Positions 51,070-59,500 of a DNA stretch of 64,000 nt are shown here, piece by piece. Each line of letters opens with the position of its first letter. Position 1 is the first letter of the stretch. Below the pieces are notes generated by a model, which did no database searches, was not told the origin of the DNA, and saw nothing but the letters and a program-made list of their open reading frames with translations. Both the position numbers and the translations under genes were made by a program. The stretch lies in NCBI RefSeq assembly GCF_000331105.1, contig NC_020054.1:2140813-2204812 (forward strand), read 5' to 3'. The DNA is from Fibrella aestuarina BUZ 2 (GTDB taxonomy: Bacteria > Bacteroidota > Bacteroidia > Cytophagales > Spirosomataceae).

Positions 51070-51399
51070 ATGAATCAGGATCGGATCCAACAACTCCTTC
51101 AATTTGTACAGGAAGAACCCGGCGAACCCTTTAATGTTTACGCCCTGGGTATGGAATACCTCGCCGAGAACCCGGCGCAGGCCCAGCACTATTTCGAACG
51201 GCTACTGACCGACCACCCGCAGTATCTGCCCACGTACTACCACGCCGCCCAACTGTACGTCGATCTGGGTAACCGCCCCAAAGCCGCCGAACTGTATGAT
51301 TTCGGCCTGATGCTGGCCAAACAACAGGGCGACCAGAAAACCTTCGACGAGCTGAACCGCGCCTACCGCAACTTCAAGGACGACGAAGAGGAGTTATAA
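51070..51399 (+). CDS. Small TPR-like protein
   Basis: This 109-residue cytoplasmic protein is made of three tetratricopeptide-like units: NVYALGMEYLAENPAQAQHYFERLLTDHP, YLPTYYHAAQLYVDLGNRPKAAELYDFG and MLAKQQGDQKTFDELNRAYRNF. The start at 51070 (MNQDRIQQLLQF) is better than the in-frame ATG at 51046, which lies in the palindrome. It lies just ahead of the epimerase gene; a perfect 25-bp inverted repeat sits between. A scaffold role is likely but its partner is unknown. Confidence 0.8.
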   Translation: MNQDRIQQLLQFVQEEPGEPFNVYALGMEYLAENPAQAQHYFERLLTDHPQYLPTYYHAAQLYVDLGNRPKAAELYDFGLMLAKQQGDQKTFDELNRAYRNFKDDEEEL

Positions 51400-51410
51400 T
51401 GAGCAGACTA

Positions 51411-51473
51411 GTGAACGAGCGAAAGCGGCTGACGCATCTATTTTATCAGCGTCAGCCGCTTTCGCTCGTTCAC
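51411..51473. repeat. Inverted repeat, AGCGAAAG/GGCTGACGC family, copy 1
   Basis: Arms at 51411-51435 and 51449-51473 are perfectly complementary over 25 bp with a 13-nt loop. They share GCGAAAG and GGCTGACGC with the repeat at 53251-53313. It lies between the TPR gene and the epimerase gene. Confidence 0.7.
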
Positions 51474-51506
51474 TCAGTGACTCGTTCACTCTTTAACTTC
51501 GCCCGC

Positions 51507-52613
51507 ATGAAGATCACCCGCATTACTCTTTATCAATACAACATCCCGCTCAAAGCGCCCATCGCTATTTCGCTGGGGATCATCGACGCGGCGCGGAACC
51601 TGCTGGTGCAGATCGACACCGACGAAGGCCTGACTGGCTGGGGCGAAGGCTCACCCTTCTGGATGATCGTGGGCGAAACGCAGGCATCGGGCTGGGCGGC
51701 GGCCGAGGATCTGTCGCGGCTGTTGGTAGGGCGCGATCCGCTCGATATAGAAGGTTGTTTGCAGGCTATGCTGCGGTATCTGCCCGGCCACCCCACCACA
51801 CGCTCGGCCTTTGACATGGCGCTGTATGACCTTGCCGCCAAACGAGCCAACATGCCGCTCTACCAGTTCCTGGGCGGCAGTAACCGCCCGCTTGTTACCG
51901 ACGAAACCATTTACATCAACGACCCCGATCGCATGGCCGACGATGCCCGCCGCATTGCGGCCAACGGTGCCGAAGCCATCAAGATCAAAGTGGGGACCAC
52001 CGCCCAGGCCGACCTCGACCGACTGGCCGCTATCCGGCAGGTGATTCCCTACGAACTACCCATTCGCCTCGACGCCAATCAGGGTTGGGACGTACCCACC
52101 GCCCGCACCGTGCTGACTGCCGTTGGCGACTGGAACGTGCAATACTGTGAGCAACCCCTGCGCCGCACCGACATAGCGGGCCTGCGGCATCTGCGGCAGC
52201 GCGTGAACGTACCCATCATGGCCGACGAAGCCGTTTTCGACGCCACCGACGCCCTGCGGTTGGTGCGCGAAGAGGCTGTCGATTACCTCAATATCAAGCT
52301 GTCGAAAAGTGGCGGTATCTGGGAGGCGCTGAAGATCAACGCCATTGCTGAGGCGGCGGGCATGGCCTGCATGATCGGCTGCATGTCGGAGTCGCGGCTG
52401 GCGCTCTCGGCCAAAGCGCATGTGGCCGCCGCTCGCCAGAACATCCGTTTCTGCGACCTCGACGCCTGTTTTGAACACGCCGAAGATCCGGTGCAGGGCG
52501 GCATCGTCTACAACGGCTACCAGATCACCATCCCCGACGAACCTGGCATCGGTGCCGACGTCGATCCGGCGTTTCTAGCGAGATGTTTAAAGAGTGAAAT
52601 AGCGAAAGTGTGA
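51507..52613 (+). CDS. Enolase-superfamily dipeptide epimerase
   Basis: This 368-residue enzyme has an N-terminal capping domain (about 1-125) and an enolase-type barrel. The acid-base Lys pair is in EAIKIKVGTT (KxK), the metal ligands in IRLDANQGW (Asp), YCEQPL (Glu) and MADEAVF (Asp), and the second Lys in NIKLSKSGG. The late RFCDLDACFE has the DxD motif of dipeptide epimerases of the Ala-Glu type, which would epimerise L-Ala-D/L-Glu or similar dipeptides in peptidoglycan recycling. Substrate within the group is not certain. The start at 51507 is chosen; earlier in-frame codons read through the repeat. Confidence 0.88.
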   Translation: MKITRITLYQYNIPLKAPIAISLGIIDAARNLLVQIDTDEGLTGWGEGSPFWMIVGETQASGWAAAEDLSRLLVGRDPLDIEGCLQAMLRYLPGHPTTRSAFDMALYDLAAKRANMPLYQFLGGSNRPLVTDETIYINDPDRMADDARRIAANGAEAIKIKVGTTAQADLDRLAAIRQVIPYELPIRLDANQGWDVPTARTVLTAVGDWNVQYCEQPLRRTDIAGLRHLRQRVNVPIMADEAVFDATDALRLVREEAVDYLNIKLSKSGGIWEALKINAIAEAAGMACMIGCMSESRLALSAKAHVAAARQNIRFCDLDACFEHAEDPVQGGIVYNGYQITIPDEPGIGADVDPAFLARCLKSEIAKV

Positions 52614-52656
52614 AAGAACTAACGCAAAACACGCATTCACTCGTTCGCTCTTTTTT
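52589..52656. repeat. Inverted repeat, AAAGAGTGAA/AGCGAAAG family, copy 2 (imperfect)
   Basis: AAAGAGTGAAATAGCGAAAG faces GCATTCACTCGTTCGCTCTT, giving an imperfect inverted repeat that covers the end of the epimerase gene and the GNAT start region. It shares its units with the repeats at 51411 and 53251. Confidence 0.5.
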
Positions 52657-52660
52657 ACCT

Positions 52661-53251
52661 ATGATCTCCATCACTACCACCCAAACCGACGACGATCTGC
52701 GGGGCTTGTTGGCGTTGCAACAGCGCAATCAGGTACGGAATGTGCCGATCGAGGTGCAGCGGGAGCAGGGCTTTGTAACGCTTGTCTACACCTTCGAGCA
52801 GATGAAACGGATGCACGAGGCCGCCCCCAGTGTCATTGCCAAAGATGGCGATGAGGTTGTTGGTTACGCTATCACGGCCGTGCCTCAGGTACGTCCATTT
52901 GTGCCCGAACTGGGTACGTTGTTCGACCTGATCGATAGCCTCGACTACGAGGGCAAACCGCTGGGTACGTACCCGTATTACGTGGTGGGGCAGGTGTGTG
53001 TGGCCAGTGACTACCGGGGGCAGGGCCTGTTCGACGCCATGTATACCCACCACAAAGCCCTATACCGCGACCGCTTCCAACTGTTTATTACCGACATCTC
53101 GGCTCGCAATGCCCGCTCGCTACGTGCCCACGAACGCGTGGGGTTCCGTTCCATTCACACCTTCCACGAACCCGCCGCCAACGAAACCTGGCACGTCGTG
53201 ATGTGGGACTGGGGTAAAGAGTGCGGGCCGCGTTCGGCAAAGAGCGAATGA
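52661..53251 (+). CDS. GNAT-family N-acetyltransferase
   Basis: This 196-residue enzyme would transfer an acetyl group from acetyl-CoA to an amine. The GNAT core is seen in VIAKDGDEVVGYAITAV (strand 4), VGQVCVASDYRGQGLFDAMYTHHK (motif A, with the RGQGL phosphate loop) and TDISARNARSLRAHERVGFRSI (motif B). The start at 52661 (MISITTTQTDD) avoids the repeat-encoded leader. It follows the epimerase by 47 bp. The substrate cannot be told. Confidence 0.88.
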   Translation: MISITTTQTDDDLRGLLALQQRNQVRNVPIEVQREQGFVTLVYTFEQMKRMHEAAPSVIAKDGDEVVGYAITAVPQVRPFVPELGTLFDLIDSLDYEGKPLGTYPYYVVGQVCVASDYRGQGLFDAMYTHHKALYRDRFQLFITDISARNARSLRAHERVGFRSIHTFHEPAANETWHVVMWDWGKECGPRSAKSE

Positions 53252-53313
53252 GCGAAAGAGTGAATTGGCTGACGCGTTCATTGTGTTTGCGCCAGCCGAT
53301 TCACTCTTTCGCT
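53251..53313. repeat. Inverted repeat, AGCGAAAGAG/GGCTGACGC family, copy 3
   Basis: Arms at 53251-53275 and 53289-53313 match at 23 of 25 positions. It fills the gap between the GNAT and AraC genes, which converge, so it likely terminates both. It is the third repeat of this type in 2 kb. Confidence 0.65.
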
Positions 53314-53319
53314 CTTTAT

Positions 53320-54225
53320 CTACGTGTAATTCGTGATCGACTTTACGTATTGCGAAGGGGTTTGGCCGGTGACGGTGCGGAACTGCCGGTTGAAGTTGGA
53401 CAGTGTGCGGAAACCACTCTCGTAACAGATTTGTGAAATCGACAAATCGCTGTTAGTGAGTAGCTTGCAGGCGTGGCCGATGCGCACTTCCGACACGAAA
53501 TCGACGAACGTTTTGTTGGTGCGGGTCTTGAAATAGCGGCAGAAAGCCGAGGGGGTCAGGCCCGCCACGTCGGCCACCTCTTCCAGTTTGATGGTGTCGT
53601 GGAAATGCGTGAGTACGTAGGTATGTACGGCCTGCATCCGCCGGTAGGCCAGCGTCGAGGCGCTGTTTTCGTCGGTGTCGGCGGGCTTCATCGGGTTCAC
53701 GTAATTCGCATTCGTGATGAACTCCATGTCGTTGGCATGCGAGAGCGTGTCGAGCAGCGACAGAAACGACAGCACCCGCCGGAAATTGGCCGGCTGCTTT
53801 TGCAACGTCCGCATGGCGTCGGCGGTCTGATCGTGGGTAGCACCCGACCAGCAGATACCCCGGCGGCTATCGGTCAGCAGGCGCCGGAGCTGCACCATCT
53901 CGGGATGGTTGAAAAAGTCGGCGCCGAGGCAATCGTCGGTGAAATAAATGACCAGACCGCGCGTCCGCAGGCCCGACGTTGGGTCGAAATAGGGCTGATC
54001 GCTGCGCCATAAGTGGGGCAGGTCGGGGCCCAGCATCACCAGGTCGCCAGGACCGAAAGGGCGAATCGAATCACCAATGAATCGGGTACCGGTGCCTTCC
54101 TCCACCAGAAAGAGCTGGTAGTGCGGGTGGAAGTGCCAGTTGGGGTCGAAATGGGGTTCGACAAGCTCCTTCACGATGAATGAACCGATGGTCGATTCAA
54201 GATCTTTACGCAGGGCAGACTTCAT
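53320..54225 (-). CDS. AraC-family transcriptional regulator
   Basis: This 301-residue DNA-binding regulator has a cupin-like N-terminal sensor (about 20-140: HFHPHYQLFLVEEGTGTRFIGD, RPFGPGDLVMLGPDLPHLW) and a C-terminal double helix-turn-helix (about 195-295: IKLEEVADVAGLTPSAFCRYFK, ISQICYESGFRTLSNFNRQF). Such proteins sense sugars. It is divergent from the sugar isomerase, oxidoreductase and ThuA-dehydrogenase genes, so it likely controls them. The 207-bp spacer holds a good -7 box for the rightward operon. The inducer is unknown. Confidence 0.9.
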   Translation of the reverse strand: MKSALRKDLESTIGSFIVKELVEPHFDPNWHFHPHYQLFLVEEGTGTRFIGDSIRPFGPGDLVMLGPDLPHLWRSDQPYFDPTSGLRTRGLVIYFTDDCLGADFFNHPEMVQLRRLLTDSRRGICWSGATHDQTADAMRTLQKQPANFRRVLSFLSLLDTLSHANDMEFITNANYVNPMKPADTDENSASTLAYRRMQAVHTYVLTHFHDTIKLEEVADVAGLTPSAFCRYFKTRTNKTFVDFVSEVRIGHACKLLTNSDLSISQICYESGFRTLSNFNRQFRTVTGQTPSQYVKSITNYT

Positions 54226-54376
54226 AAGCAGAGCAAGCTACAACGGTAACGGAAAGGCCAAAAAAGACTCGATTTAAGCGCAAATTAGCCTAATCTGACG
54301 ATCAAATTGGTAAGTAGCGGCGAAAATACAGTCAATATTAGCTAATCTGTACCTAACTGTCATCATCTTCAAGTAG

Positions 54377-54384
54377 TAGATTTG
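54377..54384 (+). promoter_or_regulatory. -7 box of the isomerase operon promoter
   Basis: TAGATTTG is a perfect match to TAnnTTTG and lies 49 bp upstream of the isomerase ATG. No TTG is found at the usual distance upstream, so activation by the AraC regulator would be reasonable. Confidence 0.4.
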
Positions 54385-54432
54385 TGAAATCATTCCTTGA
54401 AAGAACAATACTTTCAGGAAAACACATTAACT

Positions 54433-55317
54433 ATGAATCAGCTCGGCATGAACCTCTTCATCTGGACGATGACGATGGACGAGGACCTCTCCGATACGCT
54501 GGCGTTTCTGGCCGACACCGGCTTTGACTTCGTCGAAATGCCCGTTAGCACCACCCCCGGTGCACCACCCGATCTGGCCAAATGGCAACGGCTGGGCCAA
54601 CAAGCCGCCCGCCTCGGGCTAGGCGTGCAAACCTGTTCGCTGCTGCCGCCCGACCTCTGCCTCATCAGCCCCGATGCGGCTAAGCGCCGGGCGGGAATAA
54701 CGTACCTGAAGCAGGTTGTCGACTGTTCGGTGGCGGCCGGGTCGCGTATTCTGATGGGGCCACTGTTTGCCGGTTTCAAGGCTTTCGCCGGCCGGCCAGC
54801 CACGGCTGATGAGTGGGCCTGGTCGGTCGAAAGCATGCGGGCCGTGGCCGAACACGCGCAGGAGCAGGGGGTGACCCTGGCCATCGAATCGCTAAACCGG
54901 TTCGAAACGTACCTGCTCACCTGTGCGGCCGATACCCGCCGCTACATCGAGGCCGTTGATCACCCCGCCTGCCGGGCCGCGTTCGATACGTTCCATGCCA
55001 ACATCGAAGAGAAAAGCCTGAGCGAGGCAATCCACACGCTGGCTCCGTATCTGGTCCACGTGCAGCTCTCCGAAAACGACCGCTCGACGCCGGGGCAGGG
55101 GCAGGTTGACTTCGGCAAGGTGCTGGGTACGTTGGCCGACATTGATTACGAAGGCCCGATTGCCATCGAAGCCTTTGGTCCCACCCCGCCCGAGCTGGCC
55201 GCCGCCACGCACATTTTCCGCCCCATGTTTACCTCGCCCGAACAGCTGGCGCGGGATGGGTACACCTTTTTACAGGAGGTGAAGAAACAGGAGAAAGAAA
55301 AAAGAAGCTTCGTGTAG
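54433..55317 (+). CDS. Sugar phosphate isomerase/epimerase (xylose isomerase-like TIM barrel)
   Basis: This 294-residue enzyme has the AP-endonuclease-2-like barrel. Metal-ligand regions are LAIESLNRFETY (Glu), FDTFHANIEE (Asp and His), HVQLSENDRSTPGQG (His and Glu) and IAIEAFGP (Glu), the pattern of hydroxypyruvate isomerase or ketose 3-epimerase relatives. Substrate is not fixed. The start at 54433 (MNQLGMNLFIW) is chosen. The next gene, a Gfo/Idh/MocA oxidoreductase, starts 51 bp downstream. The divergent AraC gene suggests sugar control. Confidence 0.88.
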   Translation: MNQLGMNLFIWTMTMDEDLSDTLAFLADTGFDFVEMPVSTTPGAPPDLAKWQRLGQQAARLGLGVQTCSLLPPDLCLISPDAAKRRAGITYLKQVVDCSVAAGSRILMGPLFAGFKAFAGRPATADEWAWSVESMRAVAEHAQEQGVTLAIESLNRFETYLLTCAADTRRYIEAVDHPACRAAFDTFHANIEEKSLSEAIHTLAPYLVHVQLSENDRSTPGQGQVDFGKVLGTLADIDYEGPIAIEAFGPTPPELAAATHIFRPMFTSPEQLARDGYTFLQEVKKQEKEKRSFV

Positions 55318-55368
55318 AGCCCGCTGCCTTCTTCCTCCCGTCTTCTGCTTCCCTTTTTCCTTTTGTCT

Positions 55369-56484
55369 ATGAAAATCAACATCGCCATTGTCGGCCTCGG
55401 ATTTGGGGCCGAATTCATTCCCATCTATCAGCGGCACCCCAACGCCAACATGTATGCCATCTGCCAGCGTAACGTCGAGAACCTCAATAAAATCGGCGAT
55501 CTGTTTGGCATTGAAAAGCGCTACAGCGATTACGACGAACTCCTGGCCGACCCCAACGTCGACGCGGTTCACATCAACTCGCCCATCCCGAACCATGCCG
55601 AGCAAAGCCTGAAAGCGTTGCGGGCGGGCAAACACGTAGCCTGCACGGTGCCGATGGCCACGAGTGTGGAAGAATGCCTGGAGATTGTAAAAACCACGCG
55701 CGAAACGGGCAAAAAATACATGATGATGGAGACCGTCGTGTATGCCCGCGAGTTCCTGTTCGTGAAAGAGTTGTATGAAAAAGGCGAACTCGGCAAGGTG
55801 CAGTTTCTGAAAGCCTCCCATCAGCAGGACATGGACGGCTGGCCCGACTATTGGCCTGGCCTGCCCCCGATGCACTACGCCACGCACTGCGTTGGTCCCG
55901 TGGCCGGGTTGCTACGCCTCGAAGCCGAATACGTCTCGTGCTTTGGCTCGGGCACCATCCGCCCCGAACTGGCGGCCATCCACAACTCGCCGTTTGCGGT
56001 GGAGTCGGCGCACATCAAGTTCAGAGACAGCGATTTGTCGGCCTATGTGTATCGGTCGCTGTTCGACGTGGCGCGGCAGTACCGCGAAAGCTTCGAAGTG
56101 TATGGCGACAAAAAGTCGTTTGAATGGCCGCTGATCGAAGACGAGCAGCCGGTGATTCATACGGCCAAAAAGCCCGAACCGGAGATCCCCGAACACGTAA
56201 CGGTGCCCGACTACGCGCACCTGCTCCCCGAAGAAATTCAACGCTTCACGACCAAAGGCGTGTATGACGCCGACGAGAGCCAGCACCTGTCGTTTACGCA
56301 GGGCGGTGGCCACGGCGGGTCGCACCCGCACATGGTGCATGAGTTTCTGACGGCGCTCGTGGAAGACCGCGATCCGTTCCCCAACGCGGCCCAATCGGCC
56401 AACTGGACAAGCGTGGGGATTCTGGCCCACCAGTCGGCGCTGAAAGGCGGCGAGCTGATTCGCCTGCCCGATTTTAACGCCTAA
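55369..56484 (+). CDS. Gfo/Idh/MocA-family oxidoreductase
   Basis: This 371-residue NAD(P)-dependent enzyme has a Rossmann domain at the front (MKINIAIVGLGFGAEF, then DAVHINSPIPNHAEQ and GKHVACTVPMATSVEE) and a C-terminal substrate domain with DMDGWPDYWPGLPPMHYATHCVG and GGGHGGSHPHMVHEF. The His-rich loop is typical of the sugar-converting branch of this family. It would oxidise or reduce a sugar or polyol. It sits between the isomerase and the ThuA-dehydrogenase gene on one strand. Start ATG at 55369. Confidence 0.92.
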   Translation: MKINIAIVGLGFGAEFIPIYQRHPNANMYAICQRNVENLNKIGDLFGIEKRYSDYDELLADPNVDAVHINSPIPNHAEQSLKALRAGKHVACTVPMATSVEECLEIVKTTRETGKKYMMMETVVYAREFLFVKELYEKGELGKVQFLKASHQQDMDGWPDYWPGLPPMHYATHCVGPVAGLLRLEAEYVSCFGSGTIRPELAAIHNSPFAVESAHIKFRDSDLSAYVYRSLFDVARQYRESFEVYGDKKSFEWPLIEDEQPVIHTAKKPEPEIPEHVTVPDYAHLLPEEIQRFTTKGVYDADESQHLSFTQGGGHGGSHPHMVHEFLTALVEDRDPFPNAAQSANWTSVGILAHQSALKGGELIRLPDFNA

Positions 56485-56593
56485 CCGGTCGCCGGGCCGG
56501 GGTGTCTGGCCCCCCGGCCCGGCACTGCTGGTGGCGGCTCGTTACCGACTGTGTACGCCTGCTCATAATGGCTCCTCTCTTACAGTAAAAACA

Positions 56594-59500
56594 ATGACTA
56601 CATCCATGAATCGTGCTCTGTTAGTGACGGCGTTGGTAACGCTGGCGCTGACGAATTGCCGCCGTACACCAACGCAGGTCATGCGGGATGTGGACGGCAA
56701 GACGACCACCAGCAAGGCCACTCGGCAGGCTGGGCCACGGCGTACGGAGATTCTGTTTCTGGGCGATAACGGCCACCATCGGCCCGCCGAACGGGTGCCA
56801 CAACTGATGGCGGCGCTCGGCAACCGGGGGATCAACATCACCTATACCGACCAACTCAACGACCTCAATGCCGACAACCTGTCGAAGTACGATGGGCTGC
56901 TCATTTTCGCCAACTGGGACAGCATCCCGAAGCCGCAGGAGCAGGCACTGCTCGATTTTGTGGCGTCGGGCAAAGGGCTGATTCCGGTGCACTGCGCGTC
57001 GTTCTGTTTCCGCAACTCGGCCGAATACGTCGATAAAGTGGTGGGTGGGCAGTTCTGGCGGCATCGTATGGACACCATCCAGACACGAACGGTCGACGCC
57101 AACAGCGAGATCATGGCCGGTCTCCCGCCGATCAAAGCCTTCGACGAAACGTACCTGCACACCCACCTGCAGCCCGACAACCACGTGCTGGCGGTGCGCG
57201 ACATCAAAGCCGATCAGGCGAAAGACAAGCCCGGTCAGAAAGAAGAACCCTACACCTGGACACGTACCTACGGCAAAGGGCGCGTCTTCTACACGGCCTA
57301 CGGCCACGACGAACGTACCTGGAGCCAGCCCGGTTTTCAGCAACTGCTTGAGCGGGGTATTCTGTGGTCGGTTGGCGATGCGGTGAAAAAGCAGCACGAC
57401 GACCTGAAACCGCAAGCGTTTGCCTACAAGGAAGCTCAACTGCCCAACTACGAAAAACGGCCCGGCGTGCAGCTGGAGCAGTTGCCGCTTTCGCCCGACG
57501 AATCGATGAAGCACATTCAGGTGCCGGCCGATTTCTCGCTGAGCCTGTTTGCCCATGAGCCCAACGTGATGCACCCCATCGCCATGACCTGGGACGACCG
57601 GGGGCGGCTCTACGTGCTCATCACCAAAGATTACCCCAACGAGCGCAAGCCGGAGGGTGGCTCCGATTCCATCGTGATGTGCGAAGACACCAACGGCGAT
57701 GGCAAGGCCGATAAATTCACCAACTACGCCGACGGCCTGAGCATCCCGACGGGTATGGTGTGGGCCAACGGCGGCCTGATCGTTTCGCAGGCGCCGCACA
57801 TGCTCTTCCTGCGCGATACCAACGGCGACGACCGCGTCGATGAAAAGAAAATCCTGTTTACGGGCTTCGGTACCTTCGATACCCACGCTGGCCCTAGCAA
57901 CCTGCACTACGGCTTCGACAACTGGATCTGGGGGAGCGTTGGCTACTCGGGGTTCAAGGGGAAAGGCACGGCCGATAAAGACAGCCTTCAGTTTGGGCAG
58001 GCGCTGTTCCGCTTCCGCCCGGATGGCTCGCACGTGGAGTTCATGACCGGCACCTCCAACAACACCTGGGGCATGGGCTTCAACGAAACGGGCGACGTGT
58101 TCGGCTCAACGGCCAACAACTCGCACGGCTGGTATATGGCCATTCCGAACCGCAGCTACAATGCCCGGCAGGGTAGTGTACCGGGTGGCCGCAGCACCGA
58201 TACGCACAAAGACATGAAGCCCATTACCGAGAAAGTACGGCAGGTCGACGTGTTCGGCGGCTTCACGGCCGCGGCGGGGCATAATTTCTATACGGCGCGG
58301 GCGTTCCCCAAAGCCTACTGGAACGAGATTGCCTTCGTGAGCGAGCCTACGGGCCACATCGTTCACATGAACCGGATGAAGCGGACCGGCACCGACTACG
58401 AAGACGTTGAACCCACGGCCGGGCAGGGCTTCAACCTGATGGCCGGGGCCGACGAGTGGTTTGCGCCCGTATTTGCACAGGTGGGTCCCGACGGCGCCGT
58501 TTGGGTCGCCGACTGGTACAGCTACATCATCCAGCATAATCCGGTGCCACAAGGCTTTAAAAACGGCTCAGGCAACGCCTACGAAACCGACCTGCGCGAC
58601 TTCACCCACGGCCGTATCTATCGCGTTGGCTACAACAAAGCCCCTGCCGAGACGCAAAAAATCGTGTCGCTGAACCCCAACGATCCGGCGGGGCTGGTGG
58701 CGGCGCTATCCAACAGCAACCAGTTCTGGCGCATGAAGGCCCAGCGGCTGCTGGTGGAGCGGGGCAACAAAGACGTGGTACCCCAACTGTGGGCCGTTGC
58801 TAACAACCCGACCGTCGACGAAATCGGGATCAACGCCCCGGCGATTCATGCCCTCTGGACACTGCACGGACTGGGTGCCATCACCCCGTCTGATTTGGAG
58901 AAAGCCCTGAAACACCCCTGCGCTCACGTTCGGAAAACGGCCGTGCAGGTGATGCCCCGCGATGCGGCCGGTGCCAACATGCTGCTGGCCCGTAACACGC
59001 TGAACGACGGCGAGCCGCTGGTGGTGCTGCAATCATTGCTGGCCCTGAGCGAAGCCCCCGTTACGCCCGCTATCGACGAGGCCGTACTGACCCGCCTCCG
59101 CCAGACCACCGCCAACGACGACCGCTGGCTACCCGACGCCTTTGCCTGCGCCCTGAACCGCAACGGAGCGGCCTTGCTGCGCCAGTGGCTGAGCAGCATC
59201 AAAGAATCGGGCGGGACGCATACCCAGCAACACGACCATAGCGCAATGGCGCACAACCAGTCTAGTGCGTCAGGTCAAATGGCGTCGACGCAAAGTGGCC
59301 CAGCCTCAGTCGTCAGTACGAATACACCGAAGGTTGACGGAATCGATCTGGTCATTGATCGGGTGGCCATGCAGCCGACCTCGCCACTGGTGCGTGAAGG
59401 CGCGCGCACGACCATCTACGTTCGGAACCAGGGCAGCGTTGCCGTACCTAAAGGCACGGCTGTACCATTGTCGATGCGTTTTCAGGCCAAAGACGCGGCC

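Noticed and set aside
56621..58033. 470-codon open frame on the minus strand opposite the ThuA domain
   Set aside because: The plus-strand protein shows clear domains throughout. The opposite frame has no family features and follows from codon bias.
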